DNA of 64,000 bases. Source: Mycobacterium sp. 852014-50255_SCH5639931 (GTDB lineage: Bacteria; Actinomycetota; Actinomycetes; Mycobacteriales; Mycobacteriaceae). Below are positions 18,130 to 27,097 of this stretch, one piece after another. The translations under genes were made by a program, and so were the position numbers. The stretch lies in NCBI RefSeq assembly GCF_001665605.1, contig NZ_LZSV01000017.1, positions 62,001-126,000 on the forward strand, read 5' to 3'. Under the pieces are notes generated by a model that searched no databases, was not told where the DNA came from, and saw nothing but the letters and a program-made list of their open reading frames with translations. Each line of letters begins with the position of its first letter. The first letter of the stretch is position 1.

Positions 18130-19053
18130 TTACCTCTGGAAGGACTCCACACCATGGGGCTGGGGCTCGGTTGCGCCGATGGCGTCCAGCCTTTCCAGCG
18201 CTTCGGCATCCAGGGTGACGTCGCCCGCGCCGAGGTTTTCCTCGAGGTGCCCGACGGATCGCGTGCCGGGGATCAGCAACGTGTTCGGCGCGTGCGCCAG
18301 CAGCCACGCCAAGCCGACCTGGGCGCCGGTGGCGCTGAGCTGGCCGGCGATCTCGGCCACGACCGGATGGTCGGCGACCTTCGGGAAGCCCGGGAACGAC
18401 GAGCCCAGCGGGAAGTAGGGCACCCACGCGATGCCCTCGTCCGCGCAGAGTTGCAGGGCGGCTTCCTGTGAGCGGTCGAGCAGGCTGTAGGCGTTCTGCA
18501 CGCAGACGATGCCCGCCGGCAGCGCGCGCCGCACCACGTCCACCGGCACGGCGCTGATGCCGATCGCGCCGATCTTGCCCTCGTCGCGCAGTGCGATCAT
18601 CTCGGCGAGCTGGTCGTCGACGTCCACGAGCTGATCGCCCTCGGCGGCCACGCCGGGCCCGAGGTCCATGCGGCGCAGGTTGACCACCGGGACGGAATCC
18701 AGGCCGAGCTGTCGCAGGTCGTCCTCGACCGCGGCGCGCAGCTCCGCGGGCTTTTGCGCAGCCGCCAGCGGGATGGGCTGTTCGCCGGTGAAGCGCGCCC
18801 CGACCTTGCTGACGATGACGAGGTCGTCGGCGTAGGGGAACAGCGCCGCCCGGATCCGGCGGTTCACCTCGCCGGGGCCGTAAAACGACGCCGTGTCGAT
18901 GTGGTTGACGCCGAGCTCGACCGCGCGGCGCAGCACCGCGGCCGCGTCCTCGACGGACGGGGCCTCGAACAACTGCATTGCGCCGTAGCCGATGCGCGCG
19001 ACGGTCGACGCGCCGATGGTGCCGGGACCGCCGGGCCGTGGTTTGTCCGTCAT
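18130..19053 (-). CDS. Aldo/keto reductase
   Basis: A 307-residue NADPH-dependent aldo/keto reductase barrel. Catalytic residues appear as Asp in HIDTASFYGPGEVN, Tyr in the same segment and Lys in VIVSKVG; the C-terminal LLIPGTRSVGHLEENLGA binds the cofactor phosphate. The substrate is unknown. It is divergent from a TetR gene with 81 bases between starts; two matching palindromes lie there, so it is probably repressed by that TetR protein. It lies 11 bases upstream of the DUF385 gene and may drive that gene and menB as one unit. Confidence 0.88.
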   Translation of the reverse strand: MTDKPRPGGPGTIGASTVARIGYGAMQLFEAPSVEDAAAVLRRAVELGVNHIDTASFYGPGEVNRRIRAALFPYADDLVIVSKVGARFTGEQPIPLAAAQKPAELRAAVEDDLRQLGLDSVPVVNLRRMDLGPGVAAEGDQLVDVDDQLAEMIALRDEGKIGAIGISAVPVDVVRRALPAGIVCVQNAYSLLDRSQEAALQLCADEGIAWVPYFPLGSSFPGFPKVADHPVVAEIAGQLSATGAQVGLAWLLAHAPNTLLIPGTRSVGHLEENLGAGDVTLDAEALERLDAIGATEPQPHGVESFQR

Positions 19054-19083
19054 GGTGCTCCCTAGTGCCACACTGGAGGAAAT

Positions 19084-19099
19084 GCGGAGGATCCTCCGC
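19084..19099. promoter_or_regulatory. TetR operator 1 (CGGAGG-N2-CCTCCG palindrome)
   Basis: A perfect 16-base palindrome GCGGAGGATCCTCCGC in the divergent region between the aldo/keto reductase and the TetR gene. An equivalent palindrome lies 35 bases away, centre to centre. Two such sites in a TetR-family divergent promoter are the expected operator layout. Confidence 0.75.
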
Positions 19100-19119
19100 T
19101 TATCGCAGCGTAGCAGAAA

Positions 19120-19133
19120 CGGAGGTGCCTCCG
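19120..19133. promoter_or_regulatory. TetR operator 2, overlapping the tetR ribosome site
   Basis: A second inverted repeat with the same arms (CGGAGG, two bases, CCTCCG). Its left arm also supplies the GGAGG ribosome site of the TetR gene, and it ends one base before the TTG start. Bound repressor could therefore block both transcription and, by overlap, any short leader. Confidence 0.75.
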
Positions 19134-19134
19134 C

Positions 19135-19689
19135 TTGGCGGAGATCCGATCGGACGCGCGCCGGAATCGCGAGCGGCTGCTCGAGGTGGCGACGGCGGCG
19201 TTCGCCACCGCCGACGGGCGACCGGTGTCGCTGGAGGCCATCGCGCGCGAGGCCGGCGTGGGGATCGGCACGCTGTACCGCCACTTCCCGAATCGAGAGG
19301 CGCTCGTCGAGGCGATCTACCGCGCCGAGCTCGACGAAGTGGCCGCGGCGGCCGAACGGCTGCTCAAGCGCCACCCGCCCGAGACGGCGCTGCGCCGCTG
19401 GATGGACCGCTACGCATCATTCGTGGCCGCCAAGCGTGGGATGGCCGAGTCGCTGCAGGCGATCTTCGCCTCCGGCGCCATGCAGGCCAGCCAGACTCGT
19501 GACAGCATCGTCGGCGCCGTCGACCTGCTGTTGCGGGCCGGCGTCGAGGACGGCAGCCTGCGCCCCGACGTGCAGGCCGACGATGTGGTGTCCAGCCTGA
19601 TCGGCATCTTCCTGGCCAGCGGCTCGCCCGAGCAGACCGGCCGCATGCTCGACCTGCTGGTCGCCGGCGTCACTGCACCCCCAACGTGA
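19135..19689 (+). CDS. TetR-family transcriptional repressor
   Basis: A 184-residue regulator. The N-terminal helix-turn-helix reads VSLEAIAREAGVGIGTLYRHFPNREAL (about residues 30-57), which is the TetR signature; the rest is the ligand-binding domain with a C-terminal typical of SBP/TetR_C33-like members. TTG 19135 is the start, nine bases after GGAGG. It probably represses itself and the divergent aldo/keto reductase through the two palindromes beside it. Ligand is unknown. It occupies the menB-fadD8 interval where M. tuberculosis carries vapBC3. Confidence 0.88.
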   Translation: MAEIRSDARRNRERLLEVATAAFATADGRPVSLEAIAREAGVGIGTLYRHFPNREALVEAIYRAELDEVAAAAERLLKRHPPETALRRWMDRYASFVAAKRGMAESLQAIFASGAMQASQTRDSIVGAVDLLLRAGVEDGSLRPDVQADDVVSSLIGIFLASGSPEQTGRMLDLLVAGVTAPPT

Positions 19690-19732
19690 AGCTGGTTTCA
19701 CGCACGGCCCCGAACGTGAAGCTAATTTCACG
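19685..19732. repeat. Pair of CGTGAA-N6-TTCACG inverted repeats
   Basis: Two copies of the same inverted repeat, CGTGAAGCTGGTTTCACG at 19685-19702 and CGTGAAGCTAATTTCACG at 19715-19732, exactly 30 bases apart. The first overlaps the TetR stop codon. They lie between convergent genes, so they may be a terminator pair or a mobile intergenic repeat rather than an operator. Confidence 0.7.
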
Positions 19733-19760
19733 CCCGGCGCAGCCCGACGCCCGGCTGGCC

Positions 19761-19797
19761 GGGCGCTAGGCCGCGAGCGCCCGCACAGCCGGGCGCT
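19761..19797. terminator. Alternative hairpins between tetR and fadD8
   Basis: GGGCGCT at 19761-19767 pairs with AGCGCCC at 19776-19782, and the same AGCGCCC can instead pair with a second GGGCGCT at 19791-19797. Loops are eight bases in both cases. There is no T-run. The location between convergent genes suggests bidirectional termination. Confidence 0.5.
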
Positions 19798-19806
19798 CGA
19801 GCACAA

Positions 19807-21408
19807 TCAGCCGACGGCGCGGCCGGCGCCCTCCCAGAACTGGGCGCGCACGGCTTTCTTGTCCGGCTTGCCCAGCGCGGTCACCGGCACCGACTCGACG
19901 ACGATCACCTGCTTGGGCGATTGCACCGAACCCTTGCGCTCTTTAACCGCGGACTGGATCTCGACCGTCACCCGCGCCACCGACTCCTCGTCGGAGGGAT
20001 GGTCGGGTCGCAGCACGATCACCGCGGTAACGGCTTCGCCCCACTTCTCGTCCGGCGTGCCGATCACGCACACTTGCGCGACGGCCGGGTGCTCGGCGAC
20101 GACGTCCTCCACTTCCCGGGGGAACACGTTGAATCCACCGGTGACGATCATGTCCTTGACCCGGTCCACGATGAACCAGAAGCCGTCCTCGTCCTCGCGG
20201 GCCATGTCACCGGTGTGCAGCCAGCCGTCCTTGAAGGTTTTGGCCGTCTCCTCCGGCAGGTTCCAGTACCCGCCGCTCAGCAATGGCCCCGACACGCAGA
20301 TCTCGCCGACCTCACCCTGTGGCACCTCGTTGCCGTCGGCGTCCAGCAGTGCGGTGCGGGCAAACAGGGTGGGCCGCCCGCAGGAGGTGAGCCGCTTCTC
20401 GTCGTGGTCCTTCTTGGCGAGGTAGGTGATCACCATCGGGGCCTCGGATTGCCCGTAATACTGGGCGAAGATCGGCCCGAAGCGGCGGATGGCCTCGGCC
20501 AGTCGCACCGGGTTCATCGCTGACGCGCCGTAATAGACCGTCTCCAGCGAGGACAGGTCGCGGGTATGCGAATCCGGGTGATCCATCAGCGCGTAGATCA
20601 TCGACGGCACCAGCATGGTCGCGGTGATCTTCTGTTCCTCGATCACCCGCAGCACCTCGGCCGGATCGAACTTGGTCAGCACGACCAGCTCGCCGCCCTT
20701 GATGATCGTCGGCACGAAGAACGCCGCCCCGGCATGCGACAGCGGCGTGCACATCAGGAAGCGCGGGTTCTCCGGCCACTCCCACTCGGCGAGCTGGATC
20801 GTGGTCATCGTGGTGATCGACTGCGCGGTGCCCAGCACACCCTTGGGCTTGCCGGTGGTGCCGCCGGTGTAGGCCATCCCGCCGATGTGGTCGGGCGGAA
20901 GGTCGGCGGCCACCAACGGCTGCGGCGGATACTTCGCGGCTTCGGCCACCAGGTCCACCGCGGAATCACCCAACGCTTCGGGGACCGGGCCGATTGTCAG
21001 CACCTGCTTGAGGCCGGGCACCTTCTCCAGCAGGCCCAGCGCCCGCTCGACGAACATCGGGTTGGGATCGATGATCAGCGACGTCACGCCGGCGTCGCCC
21101 AGCACGTAGGCGTGGTCGTCCAGGGAGCCCAGCGGGTGCAGTGCCACGCGCCGGTAACCCTGGGTCTGGCCGGCGCCGATGATCATCAGCACCTCGGGCC
21201 GGTTCAGCGACAGCAGCCCGACGGTCGCGCCGGTGCCCGCACCGAGCGCCTCGAACGCCTGAATGTACTGGCTGATGCGCTCGGCGAGCTGTCCACCGGT
21301 CAGCGTGGTGTCGCCGAGATGCAGCACCGGCTTGTTCTTGTTGCGCTTGAGCGCACCGACGGTCAGGTGTCCGGAATGAATGGGGTGGCGCAGCAGATCG
21401 TCACTCAT
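19807..21408 (-). CDS. fadD8: Fatty-acid-CoA ligase (FadD8 type)
   Basis: A 533-residue ANL-family acyl-CoA or acyl-AMP ligase. MAYTGGTTGKPKGVLG is the P-loop, YGQSEAPMVITYL the adenine region, GWLHTGDMAREDEDGFWFIVDR the hinge, and the catalytic Lys lies in LGKPDKKAVRAQFW. It activates a carboxylic acid with ATP; the acid is not readable from sequence. The position next to the amidohydrolase and menC matches Rv0551c. It is divergent from the amidohydrolase with 66 bases between starts. Confidence 0.9.
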   Translation of the reverse strand: MSDDLLRHPIHSGHLTVGALKRNKNKPVLHLGDTTLTGGQLAERISQYIQAFEALGAGTGATVGLLSLNRPEVLMIIGAGQTQGYRRVALHPLGSLDDHAYVLGDAGVTSLIIDPNPMFVERALGLLEKVPGLKQVLTIGPVPEALGDSAVDLVAEAAKYPPQPLVAADLPPDHIGGMAYTGGTTGKPKGVLGTAQSITTMTTIQLAEWEWPENPRFLMCTPLSHAGAAFFVPTIIKGGELVVLTKFDPAEVLRVIEEQKITATMLVPSMIYALMDHPDSHTRDLSSLETVYYGASAMNPVRLAEAIRRFGPIFAQYYGQSEAPMVITYLAKKDHDEKRLTSCGRPTLFARTALLDADGNEVPQGEVGEICVSGPLLSGGYWNLPEETAKTFKDGWLHTGDMAREDEDGFWFIVDRVKDMIVTGGFNVFPREVEDVVAEHPAVAQVCVIGTPDEKWGEAVTAVIVLRPDHPSDEESVARVTVEIQSAVKERKGSVQSPKQVIVVESVPVTALGKPDKKAVRAQFWEGAGRAVG

Positions 21409-21474
21409 GGGGCAAGACTAGAACGTGTTGCAATTCCGGTCAGCCACCCCCTCGCAGCACTAGCATCCCTGCAC

Positions 21475-23079
21475 ATGGCCGATGCAGAGCTCGTCATCAC
21501 CGGAACGATCCTCACCGTCGACGACGCGCGGCCCACCGCCGAGGCGCTCGCCGTCGCCGGCGGGCGCCTCGTCGCCGTCGGCAGCCGCTCCGATGTGGCC
21601 AAGCTGACCGGCCCCGACACGCAGACAATCGAAGTCAGCGACGGCTGCGTCATACCGGGATTCGTTGAGGCGCACGGTCATCCGCTGATGGAGGCCTTGG
21701 CGCTGTCGGACCGCATCGTCGACATCCGGCCCGTCACCATACGAAACGCCGACGACGTCGTCGCCGCCGTCCGCCGTGAGGTCGCCGCCAGGGGAGCGGC
21801 CGGCGCGTACTTGAATGGCTGGGATCCGCTGCTGCAGTCCGGGTTGCCCCAGCCGACGCTGGCCTGGCTGGACGAGGTCGCCCCCGATGGGCCGCTGATC
21901 ATCATCCACAATTCCGGGCACAAGGCCTACTTCAATACGCACGCCGCACAGCGCGCCGGCCTGACTCGTGACACGCCCGATCCCAAGGGCGCCCGGTTCG
22001 GCCGCGACGCGCACGGGGACTTGGACGGCACCGCCGAAGAAACCGGCGCGGTGTTCCCGCTGCTGGCCGGCGCCATCGCGCCCGGCGACTACCCGGCGAT
22101 GCTGCGCGCCGAATGCGCCCGGCTCAACCGCGCCGGCCTGACCACCTGTTCGGAGATGGCCTTCGACCCGGCGTTCCTGCCGCTGGTCGAGCAGCTGCGC
22201 GACGAGCTGACGGTCCGGCTGCGCACCTACGAGATCTCCAATCCGCAGATGCACACCGACGCCACCCCCGGCCAGGGCGACGACATGCTGCGCCAGGTCG
22301 GCATCAAGATCTGGGTGGACGGCTCCCCGTGGGTCGGCAACATCGCCCTGTCTTTTCCGTACCTGGACACCGACGCCACCCGCACCATCGGGGTGCCGCC
22401 CGGCTCCTGCGGGCACGCCAACTACACCCGCGAGCAGCTGAGCGAAATCGTCGGCGCCTACTTCCCGCTGGGCTGGCCGATGGCCTGCCACGTGCAGGGG
22501 GACGCCGGGGTGGACACCATCCTCGATGTCTACGAGGAGGCGCTGAAACGCCACCCGCGCGACGACCACCGGCTGCGCCTCGAGCACGTCGGCGCCATCC
22601 GGCCCGAGCAGCTGCAGCGCGCCGCCGGCCTCGGGGTCACCTGCAGCATCTTCGTCGACCAGATCCACTACTGGGGTGACATCATCGTCGACGGCCTGTT
22701 CGGGCCGGAGCGCGGATCCCGTTGGATGCCAGCGGGTTCCGCGGTGGCCACCGGTATGCGCATCTCGCTGCACAACGACCCCCCGGTCACACCCGAGGAG
22801 CCGCTGCGCAACATCAGCGTCGCCGTGACCCGGACGGCGCCCAGCGGCCGGGTCTTGGCGCCCGAGGAGCGGTTGACGGTCGAGCAGGCCATCCGCGCGC
22901 AGACCATCGACGCGGCCTGGCAGTTGTTCGCCGACGACGTGATCGGCTCGCTGGAGGTGGGCAAGTACGCCGATCTGGTGGTGTTGTCGGCCGACCCGCG
23001 GGCCGTGCCGCCCGAGGAGATCGCCGACCTGGACGTCCGCGCGACGTTCTTGGCGGGCCGGCAGGTCTACGGCGCGTGA
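21475..23079 (+). CDS. YtcJ-like metal-dependent amidohydrolase (Rv0552 type)
   Basis: A 534-residue amidohydrolase-superfamily protein. CVIPGFVEAHGHP gives the first His pair, IKIWVDGSPWVGN carries the barrel Lys position, MACHVQGDAGVD and RLRLEHVGAI supply further metal-site His, and SLHNDPPVTPEEP carries the catalytic Asp. The layout is that of the YtcJ branch, whose substrates are mostly unknown. ATG 21475 is chosen because it starts exactly at the family's MADAELVITG. Its stop overlaps menC's GTG (GTGA), so both are probably translated together. Confidence 0.88.
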   Translation: MADAELVITGTILTVDDARPTAEALAVAGGRLVAVGSRSDVAKLTGPDTQTIEVSDGCVIPGFVEAHGHPLMEALALSDRIVDIRPVTIRNADDVVAAVRREVAARGAAGAYLNGWDPLLQSGLPQPTLAWLDEVAPDGPLIIIHNSGHKAYFNTHAAQRAGLTRDTPDPKGARFGRDAHGDLDGTAEETGAVFPLLAGAIAPGDYPAMLRAECARLNRAGLTTCSEMAFDPAFLPLVEQLRDELTVRLRTYEISNPQMHTDATPGQGDDMLRQVGIKIWVDGSPWVGNIALSFPYLDTDATRTIGVPPGSCGHANYTREQLSEIVGAYFPLGWPMACHVQGDAGVDTILDVYEEALKRHPRDDHRLRLEHVGAIRPEQLQRAAGLGVTCSIFVDQIHYWGDIIVDGLFGPERGSRWMPAGSAVATGMRISLHNDPPVTPEEPLRNISVAVTRTAPSGRVLAPEERLTVEQAIRAQTIDAAWQLFADDVIGSLEVGKYADLVVLSADPRAVPPEEIADLDVRATFLAGRQVYGA

Positions 23080-24056
23080 CGCCCGCGTGTCAGGACCTGC
23101 TTGACGGCCTGCACGTGGTGGCGCTGCCGATGCGGGTGCGCTTCCGCGGCATCACCACCCGCGAGGTCGCGCTCATCGAGGGCCCGGCGGGCTGGGGCGA
23201 GTTCGGGGCCTTCCTGGAATACGCGCCGCCCGAGGCCGCGCACTGGCTGGCCGCCAGCATCGAGGCCGCCTACCGCCCGCCGCCGCCGCGGCGGCGCGAC
23301 CGCATTCCGATCAACGCGACCGTGCCGGCCGTCGACGCCGGCCGAGTGGCCGAGGTGTTGGCCCGGTTCCCCGGCGCCCGCACGGCCAAGGTGAAGGTCG
23401 CCGAGCCTGGCCAGACGCTGGCCGACGACGTCGACCGGGTCAACGCCGTGCGCGAACTCGTGCCGACCGTGCGGGTGGATGCCAACGGCGGCTGGACCGT
23501 CGAGGAGGCGGTGCGGGCGGCCATCGCGCTGACCGCCGACGGCCCGCTGGAATACCTCGAACAACCGTGCGCGACCGTCGACGAGCTCGCGGCCCTGCGC
23601 CGGCGGGTCGACATGCCGCGCGTGCCGATCGCCGCCGACGAAAGCATCCGCAAGGCGGACGACCCGCTCGCCGTGGTCCGCGCCGGCGCCGCCGACATCG
23701 CGGTGCTGAAAGTCGCCCCGCTGGGCGGCGTTGCGGCCATGCTTGCAATCGCCGCGCAGATCGACATCCCGGTCGTGGTTTCCAGCGCGATCGACTCGGC
23801 GGTCGGCATCAGCCAGGGCCTGGCCGCCGCGGCGGCCCTGCCGGTACTGAGCCACGCGTGCGGGCTCGGCACCGGCGGGCTGTTCGTAGAGGATGTGGCC
23901 GACGTCGCCGCCCCGGTCGACGGCACCCTGGCAGTCGGGCCGGTCACCCCCGACCCGGCGCGGCTACGGGCCCTCGCCGCGCCCGCGGAGCGGCGGCAGT
24001 GGTGGATCGACCGGGTCAGGGCATGCCACGCACTCCTTGTACCGTCGTCCGAGTGA
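23076..24056 (+). CDS. menC: o-succinylbenzoate synthase (MenC)
   Basis: A 326-residue enolase-superfamily enzyme that dehydrates SHCHC to o-succinylbenzoate. The proton-abstracting pair is TAKVKV (second Lys), metal ligands are in VRVDANGGW, YLEQPC and IAADESIR, and the second catalytic Lys is in AVLKVAPLGG. It starts at GTG 23076 inside the amidohydrolase stop and ends in another four-base overlap with the hydrolase gene that follows. Confidence 0.93.
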   Translation: MTPACQDLLDGLHVVALPMRVRFRGITTREVALIEGPAGWGEFGAFLEYAPPEAAHWLAASIEAAYRPPPPRRRDRIPINATVPAVDAGRVAEVLARFPGARTAKVKVAEPGQTLADDVDRVNAVRELVPTVRVDANGGWTVEEAVRAAIALTADGPLEYLEQPCATVDELAALRRRVDMPRVPIAADESIRKADDPLAVVRAGAADIAVLKVAPLGGVAAMLAIAAQIDIPVVVSSAIDSAVGISQGLAAAAALPVLSHACGLGTGGLFVEDVADVAAPVDGTLAVGPVTPDPARLRALAAPAERRQWWIDRVRACHALLVPSSE

Positions 24057-24835
24057 TCAACCTGGCTTACGACGACCGCGGCTCCGGTGAGCCGGTGGTG
24101 TTCATCAGCGGTCACGGCGGGGCCGGCCGGACCTGGCAGCCGTATCAGGTTCCCGCGTTCTTGGCGGCCGGCTACCGCGTCATCACCTTCGACAATCGGG
24201 GCATCGGCGCCACCGAGAACGCGCAGGGTTTCACGACGCGGACCATGGTGGCCGACACGGCGGCGCTGATCGAAGGACTGAATGCGGCTCCGGCCCGCAT
24301 CGTGGGGATGTCGATGGGTGCATTCATCGCCCAGGAACTCATGCTTGCCCGGCCCGAACTCGTCAGCTCCGCGGTGTTGATGGGCACCCGGGGCCGCATG
24401 GACAAAACCCGCGAGTTCTTCCGCGACGCCGAGGCCGAGCTGGCCGACGCCGGTGTCCAGTTGCCGAGCTCGTATGAGGCGAAACTCCGTCTGCTGGAAA
24501 ACTTTTCGCACAAGACGCTCAACGACGACGTCGCGGTCGCGGACTGGATCGCCATGTTCAGCATGTGGCCCGTCAAGGCCACCCCGGGAACGCGTTGCCA
24601 GCTCGACATCGCCCCGTACACCAACCGGTTGCCGGCCTACCGCAGCATCGCGACGCCGGTGCTGGTGATCGGCTTCTCCGACGACGTGTTGACGCCGCCC
24701 TACCTGGGGCGCGAGGTCGCCGACGCGCTGCCCAACGGCCGTTACGTGCAGATCCCCGACGCCGGCCACCTCGGCTTCTTCGAGCGCCCGGACGCCGTCA
24801 ACGAGGCGGCGCTGAAGTTCTTCGCCAGCAACTAG
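24053..24835 (+). CDS. bpoC: Alpha/beta hydrolase, BpoC type (Rv0554)
   Basis: A 260-residue alpha/beta hydrolase. The nucleophile elbow is GMSMGAF with Ser, the acid is expected in VIGFSDDVLTPP, and the catalytic His is in DAGHLGFFE. Called a non-heme peroxidase in older annotation, but its place inside the menC-menD cluster fits the SHCHC synthase (MenH-like) step of menaquinone synthesis; that assignment is inference. Starts at GTG 24053 overlapping the menC stop. Confidence 0.88.
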   Translation: MINLAYDDRGSGEPVVFISGHGGAGRTWQPYQVPAFLAAGYRVITFDNRGIGATENAQGFTTRTMVADTAALIEGLNAAPARIVGMSMGAFIAQELMLARPELVSSAVLMGTRGRMDKTREFFRDAEAELADAGVQLPSSYEAKLRLLENFSHKTLNDDVAVADWIAMFSMWPVKATPGTRCQLDIAPYTNRLPAYRSIATPVLVIGFSDDVLTPPYLGREVADALPNGRYVQIPDAGHLGFFERPDAVNEAALKFFASN

Positions 24836-24892
24836 TTCTGGCGCCACCTCTGCTCCGCGCCCCCGGTGGGCGGGTTGTGACAGGCTGTACTG

Positions 24893-26518
24893 GTGAACCC
24901 CTCGACGACACAGGCGCGCGTCGTCGTTGACGAGCTGATCCGCGGCGGCGTCCGCGACGTGGTGCTTTGCCCCGGGTCGCGCAATGCGCCGCTGGCGTTC
25001 GCGCTGCAGGACGCCGACCGTTCCGGCCGGATCCGGCTGCACGTCCGCATCGACGAGCGCACCGCCGGCTACCTGGCCATCGGGCTCGCGATCGCCGCCG
25101 GCGCCCCGGTGTGCGTCGCGATGACGTCGGGCACCGCGGTGGCCAACCTCGGGCCGGCCGTGGTGGAGGCCAACTACGCGCGGGTGCCACTGATCGTGCT
25201 GTCGGCCAACCGGCCCTACGAAATGCTGGGCACCGGGGCCAACCAGACCATGGAGCAGCTGGGCTACTTCGGCACCCAGGTCCGCGCCGCCATCAGCCTG
25301 GGCCTGGCCGAGGAGGCGCCCGAACGGCTGGAGGCCCTCAACGCCACCTGGCGATCGGCCACCTGCCGGGTCCTGACTGCCGCTACGGGATCTCGCACCG
25401 CCAACGCGGGCCCGGTGCAGTTCGACATCCCGCTGCGCGAGCCTCTGGTGCCGGATCCCGAACCGCACGGCGCCGCGATCCCGCAGGGACGACCCGGCGG
25501 ACGGCCGTGGACGTACACACCGCCGGTCACGTTCGACCAGCCGCTGGACATCGACCTGTCGCCCGACACCGTCGTCATCGCCGGACACGGCGCGGGCGCG
25601 CACCCCAACCTGGCCGAGTTGCCGACCGTCGCCGAGCCGACGGCACCGGCCCCGGCCAACCCCCTGCATCCGCTGGCCCTGCCGCTGCTTCGTCCCAAGC
25701 AGGTGATCATGCTCGGCCGCCCGACGCTGCACCGGCCCGTCTCGGCGCTGCTGGCCGACCCGAAGGTGCCGGTGTACGCGTTGACCACCGGGCCGCGCTG
25801 GCCGGACGTCTCGGGCAACTCACAGGCGACCGGCACGCGGGCGGTGACCACCGGGACGCCGAATCCGGCGTGGCTGAAGCGCTGCGCGGAGGTCAACAGG
25901 CACGCGATCGACGCGGTGCGCGGCCAACTTGAGGCGCACCCGCTCACCACCGGCCTGCACGTCGCCGCGGCGGTGGCCGGCGCGCTGCGGCGCGGAGACC
26001 AGCTGGTGCTAGGCGCGTCCAACCCGGTCCGGGACGCGGCGCTGGTCGGCCTGGACACCCACGGCATCCAGGTCCGCTCCAACCGCGGGGTCGCCGGCAT
26101 CGACGGCACCGTGTCCACCGCGATCGGGGCCGCGCTCGCCTACGAGGGACGCACCGTCGCGCTGATCGGTGACCTGACGTTCGTCCACGACAGCTCCGGT
26201 CTGCTGATCGGCCCCACCGAGCCGACACCGCGCAACCTGACCATCGTGGTCTCCAACGACAACGGCGGCGGCATCTTCGAACTGCTCGAGCAGGGCGACC
26301 CGCGGTTCTCCGATGTGTCGTCGCGAATCTTCGGAACGCCGCACGACGTCGATGTAGGCGCGCTGTGTCGCGCCTATCACGTTGAGAGCCGCCAGATCGA
26401 GGTGGACCAGCTCAGCGCGGCCCTCGATGAACCCGCGGCCGGGATGCGGGTGCTGGAGGTCAAGGCCGACCGGTCTTCGCTGCGGCAGCTGCATGCGGCC
26501 ATCAAGGCGGCCCTGTGA
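24893..26518 (+). CDS. menD: SEPHCHC synthase (MenD)
   Basis: A 541-residue thiamine-diphosphate enzyme that joins isochorismate and 2-oxoglutarate in the first committed step of menaquinone synthesis. [14 protein letters not shown] and [15 protein letters not shown] (catalytic Glu) are at the N-terminus; the ThDP/Mg block [15 protein letters not shown] with [12 protein letters not shown] is near residue 425-460. It starts at GTG 24893, 57 bases after bpoC, and its stop is followed after seven bases by the DUF3592 gene. Confidence 0.95.
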   Translation: MNPSTTQARVVVDELIRGGVRDVVLCPGSRNAPLAFALQDADRSGRIRLHVRIDERTAGYLAIGLAIAAGAPVCVAMTSGTAVANLGPAVVEANYARVPLIVLSANRPYEMLGTGANQTMEQLGYFGTQVRAAISLGLAEEAPERLEALNATWRSATCRVLTAATGSRTANAGPVQFDIPLREPLVPDPEPHGAAIPQGRPGGRPWTYTPPVTFDQPLDIDLSPDTVVIAGHGAGAHPNLAELPTVAEPTAPAPANPLHPLALPLLRPKQVIMLGRPTLHRPVSALLADPKVPVYALTTGPRWPDVSGNSQATGTRAVTTGTPNPAWLKRCAEVNRHAIDAVRGQLEAHPLTTGLHVAAAVAGALRRGDQLVLGASNPVRDAALVGLDTHGIQVRSNRGVAGIDGTVSTAIGAALAYEGRTVALIGDLTFVHDSSGLLIGPTEPTPRNLTIVVSNDNGGGIFELLEQGDPRFSDVSSRIFGTPHDVDVGALCRAYHVESRQIEVDQLSAALDEPAAGMRVLEVKADRSSLRQLHAAIKAAL

Positions 26519-26525
26519 GGGTTTC

Positions 26526-27059
26526 GTGAACTACCCGAAAAGGGTGCTGCACATACTGATTCATGGCCGCAGCGATAAGCCGCCGAGCACCCCGTCGAGA
26601 ATTGCGTTGCGCTGGGCGCGGATTGCGGTGCTCATCGTGGCCGGCTTGGTCACCTTGCAATCGGCCCTGCTCGTCGCGGGCGCCTGGCGCAACGACCTTG
26701 CGATCCAACACAACATGGGGGTGGCGCAGGCCGAGGTGCTCAGTGCCGGGCAGCGCCGCTCGACTATCGAATTCGTCACACCCGAGCGGGTCACGTACCG
26801 TCCGGAGCTCGGCGTGCTGTACCCGTCGCATCTGGCCACGGGCATGCGAATTTACGTCGAGTACAACAAGAACGACCCGAATCTGGTTCGTGTGCAGCAC
26901 CGCAATGCCGGGCTGGCCATCATCCCGGCGGGGTCGATCGCGGTGGTGTGCTGGCTGGTGGCGACGGTCCTCCTGGTAGGCCTGGCGCTGCTGGACAAGA
27001 TGCTCGATCGTCGCGCTGAGGCTCCCGACCAGCAGATTTCGCACGACGTATGCCCGTAG
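26526..27059 (+). CDS. DUF3592-type membrane protein (Rv0556)
   Basis: A 177-residue protein with two membrane helices, near residues 30-52 and 130-155, bracketing an outside domain of about 75 residues that includes TYRPELGVLYPSHLATGMRIYVEYNKNDPN. This is the DUF3592 layout, with a fold like the secreted half of some sporulation and cell-wall proteins. GTG 26526 lies seven bases after the menD stop, so it is likely part of the menD transcript. No function is known. Confidence 0.8.
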   Translation: MNYPKRVLHILIHGRSDKPPSTPSRIALRWARIAVLIVAGLVTLQSALLVAGAWRNDLAIQHNMGVAQAEVLSAGQRRSTIEFVTPERVTYRPELGVLYPSHLATGMRIYVEYNKNDPNLVRVQHRNAGLAIIPAGSIAVVCWLVATVLLVGLALLDKMLDRRAEAPDQQISHDVCP

Positions 27060-27097
27060 GCAACCTTGTCGAAAGTCGGTGCTGACACTGTGGTGTT

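Noticed and set aside
20566..21474. In-frame upstream extension of the amidohydrolase reading frame
   Set aside because: It lies antisense to fadD8 and has no motif; the family start MADAELVI falls exactly at ATG 21475.
23270..25732. 820-residue minus-strand frame across menC, bpoC and menD
   Set aside because: A shadow of three clearly coding plus-strand genes; His/Arg/Gln-rich with no domain.
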